A stretch of 64,000 bases of DNA from Natronomonas pharaonis DSM 2160 (GCF_000026045.1 NC_007426.1:2108001-2172000); one strand, 5' to 3'. Shown: positions 26,088-35,185, counted from the first letter of the stretch. Notes: generated by a model not told the origin, from the letters alone. Numbers and translations are program-made.

Positions 26088-28417
26088 TTGCGCCGGCGGT
26101 CGGCTGCGAGCACGGTCCCCATCCCGAGCAGCATCAACACCACGCCGAGCCAGATATAGTTGGCAAGCGGGTACGTATCAACGGTGATGCTGGCACCCGC
26201 CTCGTTTATCGAGCCGACGACGTAGGTGTCGCCGGTCGCGCCGCGTTCGATGATAGCGTCATTGGTGTTCATCTCCGAGCGGAGATACTCCTGTTCGGCT
26301 ATCGTGCCGCTTGCGACCTGCCGGTCGCGTTCGTAGACGGTCACGTCAAGTTCGTGGGAGACGACGCGCGGCGAATGAGCGTCTCGGGGCGGGTCCGAGA
26401 CCGGACCCATATTTTGGCTGTCGGTGTACACGTACGCCTCGACGTTGTCTCCGAGTTCATCGCCGCCGAAGACGGTCCCGCGGGCGATGACTTCCTCGCC
26501 GGACTCGAAGGTCACCTCGGGGTCGGCGCTGGCGAGCCAGACCGTCGAGTCATCGAGTCGGGCGACATCGGTGTTTTCTATCGACCCGACCTCGGTTATC
26601 GTTCCCCGCACAAGTGAGGCGTCCTCGTTGACTTGGAGCACCTCTTCGGGCGACCGGGCCGCTTCCTCAACGGTCGGCTCTTCGATGGTCCGGTAGTCGC
26701 TTATCTCGACGGTGTAGGCCGACTCGGGGACCTCCTCGACTATCGGTTCTGGGTTGTTCTGTGCGTCGTCGACACCGATAACGGCGACCGATGCCGAGGT
26801 AGCAAACAGGTACACAAACGAGACGGCGACGATGAGTATCGCACCGCCGACGTGGATACCGAGGATGCCGGTTTCTCTGAGCTTGAACGTCCGCGACGGG
26901 ACGCCCCTGACTCGTGAGACGTACCGGGTCGTCCACGCGCCAGCGAAGAAGGCCGCTGGCGGAACGATAGAGAGGACACTGAGGGTGCCGACGATGCGGT
27001 AGATAGCCGGGTCGTGGGCGCTTGGGTCACTCAGATACCAATTGGCAGACGGCGTCACGAAGGCCGCAGCGACAGTTGCCACGGCCACGGCGGCGGTAGC
27101 AGCGATGGCGAGCCGCCGTCGCTGGATGTCCAGCAGCGCATAGAGCCCGCCGGCGAGGAGTCCGAAGACGACGACGGGGTAGCTCCAGAGGTTGTAGTGG
27201 TCCTGACCGACGCTCACTTCGACGCCGGTGGCTGCGTTCCGCAACACCGGGAACGACAGTCCCCACGCGGAAATAAACGCGAGCGTAACGAAGGAGAGCA
27301 CCGCCGCGTGGTAGACCGTCCGGCGGCTGAGCCACGACTCGCCGGCGGCGCGTTCGACACCCTCCGACTGCAACAGCCAGTAGGCGAGCGGAAGCCCGAT
27401 GGCTGCAACGCCAGTTGTAGCCAGCAAAAACAGGATACCGGTCCCGATGCCGCCGGCGGCAAAGGAGTGAACGCTTCGGAAGACGCCGCTGCGAACGACT
27501 GTGGTCGCGAAGATGACGAGTGGGAAACACGCCGCGGCGGCAGCCGGTGCGAAGACGGGGTACTCGCCGGTCTTGCCGTACCGGTTGATGGCGTGTAACG
27601 AGGCGGTCAACCCGAGCCACGGGATGAGTACCGCCGTCTCAACGGGGTCCCACGACCAGAACCCTCCCCAGCCGAGAACGCCGTAGGCCCAGATACCACC
27701 GAAGACGATAGCAGCCGTGAGGAGCAGCCACGAGACGCGGAGCCACTGCAGTAGGCTCGCGTGCCATTCATCGAAGACGCTTTCCTCGCCGCGGAACAGC
27801 GAGACGAAATGCGTCACGCCGAGGGCAAAGGGGACGACCAAAAGCGCATACGCCGCAAACGTTATCGGCGGATGAATCGCCATCCATGGGTCGATGAGCA
27901 GCGGATTGAGACCGTCACCATCGGGCGGAACGAAGCCCTCCGGCGTGTCGGGAAACTCTATTCCGATAGGAGTAAACGGGCTCTGAACGACGAGCATTGT
28001 CGCGAACGTGGCGACGATACCGAGTGAGATGGCTTGTGTGAGGCGTGCACCGCGGCCGCTGAAGCGCCCGGAGTAGACGGTCCACGTCGCGACGACGGCG
28101 GTCAGCATCGCCCACAGGAGTATCGACCCCTCGTGGCTCGCGTACGCGCCGGTGAACCGATACAGCAACGAAAGATAGTCGGCGGAGTTGCGCCAGACGT
28201 AGGCGTTCGTGTAGTCGCCGACGATGAACTGGTAGGTCAGATAGCTGTGAGCGACGACGAGTGCTGCAGTCGCCGTGCCGGCCGCCGCGAGCGTTACCCG
28301 GCGGAAGTCGTCTGTTCGGAAGACGTAGCCGTACGCCAGCAGAATGGCTGCAAGACTGCTGCCGACGGCAGCGAGCAAGATGAGTACCGTACCGGTGGTG
28401 AGTATCGTCGTTATCAT
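26084..28417 (-). CDS. ccmF: CcmF-like cytochrome c heme lyase
   Basis: A 777-aa polytopic membrane protein of the heme-handling family with the tryptophan-rich motif LGWGGFWSWDPVE (near 250), which binds heme on the outer face. About 13-15 helices fill the first 510 residues, followed by a large extracellular domain (about 530-740) and a final helix. System I CcmF attaches heme to apocytochrome CxxCH motifs. It is the last of a three-gene run with a thioredoxin (4-bp overlap) and a di-heme peroxidase. No CcmA-E genes are in the window, so they must lie elsewhere or be dispensable. Confidence 0.92.
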   Translation of the reverse strand: MITTILTTGTVLILLAAVGSSLAAILLAYGYVFRTDDFRRVTLAAAGTATAALVVAHSYLTYQFIVGDYTNAYVWRNSADYLSLLYRFTGAYASHEGSILLWAMLTAVVATWTVYSGRFSGRGARLTQAISLGIVATFATMLVVQSPFTPIGIEFPDTPEGFVPPDGDGLNPLLIDPWMAIHPPITFAAYALLVVPFALGVTHFVSLFRGEESVFDEWHASLLQWLRVSWLLLTAAIVFGGIWAYGVLGWGGFWSWDPVETAVLIPWLGLTASLHAINRYGKTGEYPVFAPAAAAACFPLVIFATTVVRSGVFRSVHSFAAGGIGTGILFLLATTGVAAIGLPLAYWLLQSEGVERAAGESWLSRRTVYHAAVLSFVTLAFISAWGLSFPVLRNAATGVEVSVGQDHYNLWSYPVVVFGLLAGGLYALLDIQRRRLAIAATAAVAVATVAAAFVTPSANWYLSDPSAHDPAIYRIVGTLSVLSIVPPAAFFAGAWTTRYVSRVRGVPSRTFKLRETGILGIHVGGAILIVAVSFVYLFATSASVAVIGVDDAQNNPEPIVEEVPESAYTVEISDYRTIEEPTVEEAARSPEEVLQVNEDASLVRGTITEVGSIENTDVARLDDSTVWLASADPEVTFESGEEVIARGTVFGGDELGDNVEAYVYTDSQNMGPVSDPPRDAHSPRVVSHELDVTVYERDRQVASGTIAEQEYLRSEMNTNDAIIERGATGDTYVVGSINEAGASITVDTYPLANYIWLGVVLMLLGMGTVLAADRRRN

Positions 28418-28884
28418 TCGTTCGAAACCGCTCCGAGGGCGCTTTCTATTTCCTGTAAGAACTGGTCGCGCTCGACGAAGCCGCCGAGCTGGGATATCTC
28501 CTCGCCATCAGGCGTCATCATCACGTGCTGTGGCGGATAGCTCGCGCCGTGGTCGGCCGCCATGCTCGCTCCCGGACCAGGGTCGTCAAGATTGATGGCG
28601 AGCAGGGTATACGCATCGAGTGTGTCCCGTATTTCGTCGTGTTGGTAGTGGTTCTCGTCGTATGTCTGGCAGTACGTACACCACGTCGTCCAGTAATAGA
28701 CGAGTACCGGTTTGTCCTCGTCTTGTGCGATAGATAGCGCTTCGTCGGGGTCTTCGTGCCACTGAAGGCCGCCCTGATAGGTGTAGTCGTGGTCGCTCAA
28801 CACCGGTGCGGCGTTCATCGAGTAGTAGCCGAACCCCAGAACCGCGACGAGAACAGCTATCGTGATTACCTTCCGGGGATTCAT
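28414..28884 (-). CDS. Membrane-anchored thioredoxin-fold protein
   Basis: A 156-aa protein with one N-terminal membrane helix (about 6-23) and a thioredoxin domain on the outside. The redox motif is Trp68-Cys69-Thr-Tyr-Cys72 and the cis-proline lies in YPPQHVMMTPDG. Coupling to ccmF by a 4-bp overlap suggests it keeps apocytochrome cysteines reduced for heme attachment (a CcmG-like role), though its sequence is nearer the general Thioredoxin_7/DsbD-C type. A repair role for the peroxidase cannot be excluded. Confidence 0.88.
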   Translation of the reverse strand: MNPRKVITIAVLVAVLGFGYYSMNAAPVLSDHDYTYQGGLQWHEDPDEALSIAQDEDKPVLVYYWTTWCTYCQTYDENHYQHDEIRDTLDAYTLLAINLDDPGPGASMAADHGASYPPQHVMMTPDGEEISQLGGFVERDQFLQEIESALGAVSNE

Positions 28885-28953
28885 TCGATATTCTGGTTTG
28901 GGATAGGGGACTGATAGGCGTGTCGCTCAGTCGAAAAAGGCGGGAATGCGGCC

Positions 28954-30315
28954 TTACTGCTCGGTGCGGCGGTTGTAGCCGATGAGGGCCGTTGCCAGCA
29001 CGAGCGCAAGCGCGAGGACGGCGGCACCGATGGTGAAGCCGGGAGTGTCCTCGACTTCCTCGTCGTCAGCGCCGTTCTCCTCGATATCGTTCTCCATGTC
29101 TTCTTCGGGCTCTTCTTCCATGTCCTCGAATTCAGTGTCAGCATCCATCGGGATCATGGATTCACCGCTCGGGTTCGGGAGCCGGGGCATCTCCTGGTCG
29201 GGGTACTCGCCCGTCAGGCTGGTGAGGAAGGCGTGGATATCCTCGACTTCCTCATCGGAGACCTCCTCGTCAAGCGAGCAGGCGGCCATCACGCGGATGG
29301 CGTCCTCAAGCGTTTCAACCTGTCCGGTGTGCATGTACGGGGCGGTGTGTTCGACGTTCCGCAGCGTCGGGACCTTGTAGAGGAACTCGTCGGCGGCGTC
29401 GTCAGTCACACCCATTCGGCCGGGGTTGTCCATCAGACCGTACTCCTCGACGTATTCCTGACACTGCTCGTTCTCGCGGAACGTCGGGTGGGGCTGGTAG
29501 ACGCCCTCACCGGATTCAGGCTCTTCCCACTGGCCGCTGAACATCGGGCCGCTGTGGCAGCTCTGACAGCCAAGCTCCTGGAACGTCTCCATGCCGTCGA
29601 GCTGCTGTTCGGTCAGAGCGTCTTCGTCACCCTCGACGTACTGGTCGTATGGGCTGTTCGGCGTCACCAGCGTCCGCTCGTAGGCGGCGATGGCGTCAAC
29701 GGTTCGTTCGAGCGTGATGAGGTCGTCGGGGTCGGTGCTTTCGGCCTCGTCACCGTAGACTTCCTCGTAACTCTCAACGTAACCGGGGACCGAGCGGATT
29801 CGGTCAAGGGCTGCCTCGTGGTCGGGCATCCCCATTTCGACATCAGCAACGAGCGGGCCTTCGGCCTGCTCGGCGAGCGTGTCGGCGCGACCGTCCCAGA
29901 ACTGGGTGTGGTGGAACCCGGAGTTCCAGACAGTCGGTGAGGCGACCGGACCGGTCTGGCCGTGGACACCCATCGCGGTCGGGCGGCTATCGTCACCGCC
30001 CTCCATCACGTTGTGGCAGGTGTTACAGGAGATGGTCCCGGTCTCGGAGATGCGCGGGTCCAAGAAGAGCTGTTCACCGAGTTCTATCTTTTCTTCGGTG
30101 TCACCTTCCTGTCGGATATACTCGTATCCGGGGTGGGAGACCTCAGTGGGTGGCTCAACCGGCAGGTCGGTCGTCTCGTTGTCCATCTGCTGGACCTGCG
30201 AGACATCGCCGGTGTCCGATTCGACGTCGTCGGCCGCGGCGACGGCCCCGGCTCCTAACACGAGCATGAGGGCGACGCCCAGCGCGACAAACAGTTGCCG
30301 TCGTCGATTCAGCAT
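28954..30315 (-). CDS. Di-heme cytochrome c peroxidase with PGF-CTERM anchor
   Basis: A 453-aa MauG/CcpA-family protein. A Sec-type signal (1-28) is followed by two heme c sites, Cys97-x2-Cys100-His101 and Cys250-x2-Cys253-His254, each in a conserved peroxidase half. After residue 360 comes a Pro/Glu/Asp-rich linker and a C-terminal PGF-CTERM signal: Pro425-Gly426-Phe427, a membrane helix, and a basic end. Archaeosortase would trim it and attach a lipid. It should reduce H2O2 at the cell surface, or oxidise another partner. First of the peroxidase-thioredoxin-ccmF run. A CTTTATGG box lies about 27 bp upstream. Confidence 0.93.
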   Translation of the reverse strand: MLNRRRQLFVALGVALMLVLGAGAVAAADDVESDTGDVSQVQQMDNETTDLPVEPPTEVSHPGYEYIRQEGDTEEKIELGEQLFLDPRISETGTISCNTCHNVMEGGDDSRPTAMGVHGQTGPVASPTVWNSGFHHTQFWDGRADTLAEQAEGPLVADVEMGMPDHEAALDRIRSVPGYVESYEEVYGDEAESTDPDDLITLERTVDAIAAYERTLVTPNSPYDQYVEGDEDALTEQQLDGMETFQELGCQSCHSGPMFSGQWEEPESGEGVYQPHPTFRENEQCQEYVEEYGLMDNPGRMGVTDDAADEFLYKVPTLRNVEHTAPYMHTGQVETLEDAIRVMAACSLDEEVSDEEVEDIHAFLTSLTGEYPDQEMPRLPNPSGESMIPMDADTEFEDMEEEPEEDMENDIEENGADDEEVEDTPGFTIGAAVLALALVLATALIGYNRRTEQ

Positions 30316-30446
30316 ATTCGGGGGTTCTCACTACCATTCCATAAAGGCATGTGATAAGTATCTGACGCGAACACGGTGGTCTTCCGAACATGTGCGCCGT
30401 TTATACATTCGACCCGCCCTATTCGTCATGAAAGTATACATACATT

Positions 30447-31406
30447 TCATCGAACAGTGTTCTCAAGCGTCCCGATGCCGTCGACGAACAGCGAAACCGT
30501 GTCGCCGGATTCGAGGAACTGGCCGAGCTCGAGGCCGCACCCCTCGCCGACGGTCCCACTACCGAGGACGTCCCCGGGATAGAGCGTCTCACTCTGTGAG
30601 ACGTGGGCAACGATATCGGCAAAGGTGTGGTACATTTCGCCGGGCGTCCCCTCCGACCAGACCTCGCCGTTAACAGTCGCCCGCATTTCGGCGGTTTCGG
30701 GGTCGAAATCGTCAGCAGTGACCAGATACGGCCCGAAGGCGTTGGCGAAGTCTTTGCCCTTCGCGGGGCCGAGTCGGGCCTGCATCTCTTCGCCCTGAAT
30801 GTCGCGGGCGCTGAAGTCGTTGAATATCGTGTACCCGGCGATGTATTCGTCGGCCGCTTCGGCGGGGATGTCCCGTCCCTCTTTGCCGATGACGGCTGCC
30901 AGTTCTAGCTCGTAGTCCATCAGCGAGGAGTACGCCGGCCACTCGACCGTCTCGCCGGGGGCGACGACGCTGTCGGCAGTGCTCTTGTAGTAGACCGGCA
31001 TCTCGTACCAAGCGTCGGGCGGCTCCTCGCCGAGGGCGTTCCGGACGTGCTCTTCGAAGACCATGAAATCACGCAGGGAGTTCGGGCGCGGCACCGGCGC
31101 AAGCAGCGACACCTCGTCGGCATCGAACCGGAGCCGACCGCCGGTCGGGCCGCGCTCAATGGCAGCCTCGTCTGCGTACGCGACTGCTTCTTGGGCCGCC
31201 TCGCGGCTTCGGTCGCCCCGGCGGAGGAACTCGATGATATCCGGCGGCGCGTGAGCGTCGGCGATAGACACCGGGTCGGCCTCCCCATCGGCGGCGAGCG
31301 CGGCCGCATACGCACTGTGGATATCGATGAGTTCGTCGTCGTGAGGAACGCCGAGTCGACGGACGGGGCCGACCGGCGTCTCAACTTCGAAGGTGGCGAG
31401 CTTCAT
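30447..31406 (-). CDS. Fumarylacetoacetate hydrolase-family protein
   Basis: A 319-aa FAH-fold protein with the metal-binding set EEH (MVFEEHVRN), DYELELAAVIG and FNDFSARDIQ, and the oxyanion loop near GSGTVGEGCG. Enzymes of this fold cleave or hydrate/decarboxylate beta-diketo or hydroxymuconate-type acids in aromatic breakdown. It shares a 4-bp overlap with the upstream cyclase-family gene, so the two probably act in one pathway. The substrate is not determined by the motifs. Confidence 0.88.
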   Translation of the reverse strand: MKLATFEVETPVGPVRRLGVPHDDELIDIHSAYAAALAADGEADPVSIADAHAPPDIIEFLRRGDRSREAAQEAVAYADEAAIERGPTGGRLRFDADEVSLLAPVPRPNSLRDFMVFEEHVRNALGEEPPDAWYEMPVYYKSTADSVVAPGETVEWPAYSSLMDYELELAAVIGKEGRDIPAEAADEYIAGYTIFNDFSARDIQGEEMQARLGPAKGKDFANAFGPYLVTADDFDPETAEMRATVNGEVWSEGTPGEMYHTFADIVAHVSQSETLYPGDVLGSGTVGEGCGLELGQFLESGDTVSLFVDGIGTLENTVR

Positions 31407-32200
31407 GCCGTCCCCTCCGGAAAGACAGCGAGCGGCCGCACCCAGCCGGCGCTGCCGTCCTCAACGACGACCGGGGCAGCGACAAGCGGCACCGCTGTCT
31501 TCCGTGGCAGCGCATCGAGGTTCGCCATCTTCTCTATCTGGCAGTACTCCCGCTCGCGGCCGGCGAGATGTGCCGGCCACAGCTCCTCGCTTTCACCGTT
31601 GGCCTCGAACCGGCGACCCATCTCAAGGAACGGTTTGTCGAACCCGTACGCGTCGGTCCCGATGACGCGTACGCCCTGTTCGACGAGCCACAGCGTCGCA
31701 TCCCGTCCCATTCCGGGGAAGTCGGTCAGGTACTCGGCGGAACCCCACAGCTCGTCAGCACCGGTCTGAATGAGCACGATCTCGTCGCCGGAGAGTTCGT
31801 ATCCGAGGTCCGAAAGCGCGGCTTCGAGATGCGGCACCGTAATCTCATCGCCGCCGTCGAGATGGCGAACGTCGAGAACGACGGCCTCGCCGAGACACCA
31901 ATCGAGCGGCACGTCGTCGATTCGTCGGGCGGGGTCGCCGCCGCTTTCCGGTCCGTAGTGGTATGGCGCGTCCATGTGGGTGCCGGTGTGGGTAATCGCC
32001 TCGATTTCCTCCCATGCAAGTGCGGTTCCGTCGGGGAAATCGTCGGCGCTCACGTCGACGCCCATCGCCTGCAGGTTCTCAGCGAGCCACTCAGCGCCCT
32101 CCCGGTGGTCCATCCGGTCGATAGTTGCAGGGTCGGGTTCACTTGCGGCCCCGTCTTCGATGCCGATGCTCAAATCGACGATGGTCGCGTCGGCGAACAT
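31403..32200 (-). CDS. Cyclase-family metal hydrolase (kynurenine formamidase-like)
   Basis: A 265-aa protein with the zinc/manganese motif HTGTHMDAPYHYG (HxGTHxDxPxH, near residue 80). The family includes arylformamidase and isatin hydrolase. The ATG at 32200 is chosen because a GTATAC box lies about 25 bp upstream on the minus strand; a TTG at 32224 is less likely. Its stop overlaps the FAH-family start, suggesting an aromatic or tryptophan-derivative breakdown pair, but no other pathway gene is present. Confidence 0.85.
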   Translation of the reverse strand: MFADATIVDLSIGIEDGAASEPDPATIDRMDHREGAEWLAENLQAMGVDVSADDFPDGTALAWEEIEAITHTGTHMDAPYHYGPESGGDPARRIDDVPLDWCLGEAVVLDVRHLDGGDEITVPHLEAALSDLGYELSGDEIVLIQTGADELWGSAEYLTDFPGMGRDATLWLVEQGVRVIGTDAYGFDKPFLEMGRRFEANGESEELWPAHLAGREREYCQIEKMANLDALPRKTAVPLVAAPVVVEDGSAGWVRPLAVFPEGTA

Positions 32201-32319
32201 ACCCTGCTCCGCGTTGGCAACCAACGTATACTTTCGGCTTGCGGTCAGCGCTCATCGACACACGTGCCGCTGTGCTAGCAGCGGAAAAGTTTAGAAACGG
32301 GTCGGTGCTAGATACCGCT

Positions 32320-33045
32320 GTGGAACGAGTACACGTCGTCCTCGCTGTCGTCGGCTGCCTACTGCTCGCCGGCTGTGCCGGGTTCGGCGGGACTGAGGGC
32401 GGAACCGAAACCGAGTCACCATCGGTGAACGCGACCGCGCTTGCGGCAAACACCGATGCGGTCGAGACATACTCCGTCGAGATTACCCGGACGCTCCAGT
32501 CGACAGGCGCAAACCAGACTGTCGAGGTCGACGGCGCCGTCGATAGAGAAAACGAGGCCGCACGGCTGGTACAGACGACGGAAACAGCGTTCAGAGACGA
32601 GCCGCGCCGGACGGAGCAGTACGTCCACGAGGGGACGCTCTACACCAGCAGCGACGGTGAGTGGGAACAAAGTGAACTCGAAGATTGGACCACCGTCGAC
32701 CATCTCGCAAGCGCGATTCCGGGGCCGCTTGCCAGCGACGACCTGGAACCAATCCGCACTGAGACCGTCGCCGGGACCGAGACGACGATGTACGAAGCGA
32801 ACATCACCCGTGGGCAGGCTGCCGACCTCGCAGGCGTCGACGGAACGGGTCACGTCCCGATGACAATCGAGGACTACGTCTACTACGTTCTGGTCGACGA
32901 CGAGACGGACACGCTCTACGGGGCTGACCTCCGGCTGGAGGTTTCACAGGGCGGCGACCCCGCGTTCGTGACCATCGAGACGACAATCACCGACCGCGAC
33001 GGCCCGGTCGACGTCGAACTACCCGAGGAAGCGACAGCCGACTGA
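32320..33045 (+). CDS. Lipoprotein of a halo-specific family
   Basis: A 241-aa protein starting with GTG at 32320 (VERVHVVLAVVG...), with a short hydrophobic signal and lipobox LLAGC. There is no twin-arginine pair, so Sec export is likely. A TTTAGAAAC box about 25-30 bp upstream supports this GTG. The mature domain (about 45-240) has repeated beta-strand segments like LolA/DUF6612-type lipoproteins found in several copies in haloarchaea. Function unknown. Convergent with the next lipoprotein gene. Confidence 0.75.
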   Translation: MERVHVVLAVVGCLLLAGCAGFGGTEGGTETESPSVNATALAANTDAVETYSVEITRTLQSTGANQTVEVDGAVDRENEAARLVQTTETAFRDEPRRTEQYVHEGTLYTSSDGEWEQSELEDWTTVDHLASAIPGPLASDDLEPIRTETVAGTETTMYEANITRGQAADLAGVDGTGHVPMTIEDYVYYVLVDDETDTLYGADLRLEVSQGGDPAFVTIETTITDRDGPVDVELPEEATAD

Positions 33046-33101
33046 TGCCGTCGGGGGCGGCCCGCAAGCCCGCAGCGCAGGAAGCGTGCGTTCGATGACA
33101 C

Positions 33102-34190
33102 CTACGGCTCGAACGCTTCGAGCCGGCGCACGCTCGGCAGCCCGTCGATTACGTCTTCGTTTCTGAGAATACGCCGTCCATCACGGCGCCGACCGTCGCC
33201 GGTTTCGGTGTCCCGGTCCCTGTACGCCGCTGCGCTGGCACCGTACTCGGTCGCGGCTTCGGCGAGCGCCTCCGCCATCCGGACGAACGTCTGATACCGG
33301 GTGTCGAATCGCCGGTCGTCGACTGGGTCGGCGGCAAGTCGTTCACTGGCGTCTTCGAAGGCCGAGGCCGCTTGGTCGAACCGCTGTTCGGCGCTCGTCC
33401 ACGACCGCCGCCGGTAGAGCCGCTCGCCTCGAATCCAGTCGTCGTGTGCCTGCGTGTATGTCTCGCGGGCATCGAGCAGCCGATGGAACGCATCGCGCTC
33501 GGCGGCCAACTGGTCGGTTTTGTTTGCCAGTTCGTCCGCGGAGACGTGGTCGCTCGCGTCGGCATCGGAGGGGTCGCCGGCGTCAGTAAGGCGGTCGAAG
33601 CGCGTGTCGATGGTGGCCATCCGCTCGTCAAGCCGTCGCCACGCGACCGGACTGACGGTATCGCCTTGGTGGGCCACGACGATATCCCCGAACGACTCGA
33701 AGGCCGTGGCGACGCGTTCCTGTGTTCTGGCCATCTCAGTGAGGAGTGCACCGACGCGGCGGAGGGTGTCGACCCGAGTTCGCTGTGCGGCGGTCCCACG
33801 GTTTGCTGCGCGGGCAAACTGTTCGTTTGCCGCTTGAACGTGTCTGTAGACCGGCACCCACCGGAACCCCGTCGTCGAGGCACGGACATCGAGAAACGAC
33901 TCGCTGTTGCCGGCGTCGGCGTAGGCAGAAAGCGCCTCCCGAAGCTGTTCGTCACCGCTCTGTATGCGGCTTTCCGCGAACTGCTCGGCGTCGGACGGAG
34001 GCTCGTCTTCCGGTGTCGGCTCCGGGTCATCCGGAGCGGGAGTTTCGTCGGGAGCGGGCTCGGACTCTGGCGTCTCTTCCGGGGAGGGCTCCGGCTCCGG
34101 CGTCTCTTCGGGGGCTTCCTCGGGTTGAAGCTCGCTACAGCCGGCGAGGGCAGCGGCGGCGATGGTCCCGAGATAGTAACGGCGCTTCAT
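33102..34190 (-). CDS. Tat lipoprotein with helical mature domain
   Basis: A 362-aa protein. MKRRYYLGTIAAAALAGC is a short Tat-like signal with lipobox. Residues 22-65 are a Pro/Glu-rich spacer with repeats of PEETPEPEP type, and the rest (70-350) is mostly alpha-helical, with long amphipathic heptad-like stretches. No known domain is recognised. The final codons and stop form a perfect 9-bp hairpin (33105-33125). The 5' end of the gene is part of a 40-bp direct repeat. Confidence 0.75.
   Translation of the reverse strand: MKRRYYLGTIAAAALAGCSELQPEEAPEETPEPEPSPEETPESEPAPDETPAPDDPEPTPEDEPPSDAEQFAESRIQSGDEQLREALSAYADAGNSESFLDVRASTTGFRWVPVYRHVQAANEQFARAANRGTAAQRTRVDTLRRVGALLTEMARTQERVATAFESFGDIVVAHQGDTVSPVAWRRLDERMATIDTRFDRLTDAGDPSDADASDHVSADELANKTDQLAAERDAFHRLLDARETYTQAHDDWIRGERLYRRRSWTSAEQRFDQAASAFEDASERLAADPVDDRRFDTRYQTFVRMAEALAEAATEYGASAAAYRDRDTETGDGRRRDGRRILRNEDVIDGLPSVRRLEAFEP
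33105..33125 (-). terminator. Hairpin in the last codons of the lipoprotein gene
   Basis: CGGCTCGAA (33105-33113) and TTCGAGCCG (33117-33125) form a perfect 9-bp stem with a 3-nt loop ending at the TAG. It lies between two convergent lipoprotein genes and could end or stabilise transcripts. There is no T tract after it. Confidence 0.35.
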
Positions 34191-34255
34191 ACGGACAACT
34201 TACCGCCGGGGGACAAGATAGTAACGGCACTTCACCCGGACAACGTACCGCCGGG
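34171..34255. repeat. Imperfect 40-bp tandem direct repeat at a gene start
   Basis: Positions 34171-34210 and 34216-34255 are 40-bp copies with four differences. The first covers the first seven codons of the lipoprotein gene and its upstream bases; the second copy lies directly upstream. It looks like a recent local duplication and doubles the promoter-proximal sequence. Confidence 0.85.
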
Positions 34256-34278
34256 AGAAAAGAAGCTATGGCCCCCGG

Positions 34279-34764
34279 TTACGGACGCCGACCGTCCCCG
34301 GCTTCGACACAGCCGTCGGCAACAGCACGCCCAATTCGTCCACAGGCGAGCCCGAACGCAGCAAACAGGCCGCCACTGACAGCGCCGATACTGGCACCGA
34401 CGACGACGGTGCGGGCGACCACGGCCGGAGCCGGCTCGACCGGCGTTGGCGTCGGCGAGACGAACCCGACGACGAGTACCACCGTGAGATAGACGACCGC
34501 GACCCCGCCGCCGGCGGCTGCCGTCCGGGCAATTGCGAAGGGATAGCCGTCTTTCGCGTCGAGCACGTCAACAAATCCAGCGGCGACGAGTGACAGCAAC
34601 CACAGGTAGCCGAACAACAGTCCCGCTGCGGCCGTCCCTATCGCTGGAAGTACGGTCGACAGCACGCCGACGAGGTGGCCGGCAAGCAGCGCGCCGACGG
34701 TGACGACCACAAGCGCAGCGGTGCCGGCCGTCCAGACGGCCAGTCTATCGGCTGGTTCAGCCAC
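34279..34764 (-). CDS. Membrane protein following the CopD-like gene
   Basis: A 161-aa protein with four predicted helices (about 8-32, 42-66, 80-105 and 118-145). The GTG at 34764 is chosen because GTGGCTGA overlaps the stop of the upstream gene by 8 bp; the longer frame adds an Arg-rich tail antisense to that gene. It contains VAAGFVDVLDAKDGYPFAI between helices 2 and 3. It is probably co-transcribed with the CopD-like gene. Function unknown. Confidence 0.6.
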   Translation of the reverse strand: MAEPADRLAVWTAGTAALVVVTVGALLAGHLVGVLSTVLPAIGTAAAGLLFGYLWLLSLVAAGFVDVLDAKDGYPFAIARTAAAGGGVAVVYLTVVLVVGFVSPTPTPVEPAPAVVARTVVVGASIGAVSGGLFAAFGLACGRIGRAVADGCVEAGDGRRP

Positions 34765-35185
34765 GGGCGAGCACCCCCGCGAGCAGGACCGCCGCCGTCG
34801 AAAGCCACGCTGTCGCCGCATAGAGCAGGCGGAGCCGCCGACCGCCGACAGCTCCGTTGCCCGCTCGCTGGAGCTCGATGACTGCGGCGGCCCGAACGAG
34901 GGCGAACACAGCGAGGCCGAGAACGGCTACAAATTTCGCTGTCAGCACAATACCCCGGTGACTATCCACCGGAGGGATGCCGAAGGCGACGAGATTGCCG
35001 AGGCCGGTGAAGACGACGATGCCGAGGCCACCCCAGAAGACGGCTTCGAACCACGACAGCAGACGGACCGGGAGCCGAGCGGTGCCGACGCGAAGCCCGA
35101 GCCACAGGACGGCGCTGCCACCAACGAGCAGCGAAACGGCGAGAACGTGCAACGTTCGGACGGCGGCGTACGTCGAAAGCACCAT
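34757..35185 (-). CDS. CopD-like four-helix membrane protein
   Basis: A 142-aa protein with four hydrophobic helices and the pattern RTLHVLAVSLLVGGSAVLWLG followed by FEAVFWGGLGIVVFTGLGNL, resembling CopD/DUF2269-type proteins that handle copper or heme in membranes. A His at position 13 in helix 1 is a possible metal ligand. A CGTATATGG box lies about 27 bp upstream of the ATG. Copper handling is only suggested by fold, as no CopC or copper ATPase is nearby. Confidence 0.7.
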   Translation of the reverse strand: MVLSTYAAVRTLHVLAVSLLVGGSAVLWLGLRVGTARLPVRLLSWFEAVFWGGLGIVVFTGLGNLVAFGIPPVDSHRGIVLTAKFVAVLGLAVFALVRAAAVIELQRAGNGAVGGRRLRLLYAATAWLSTAAVLLAGVLARG

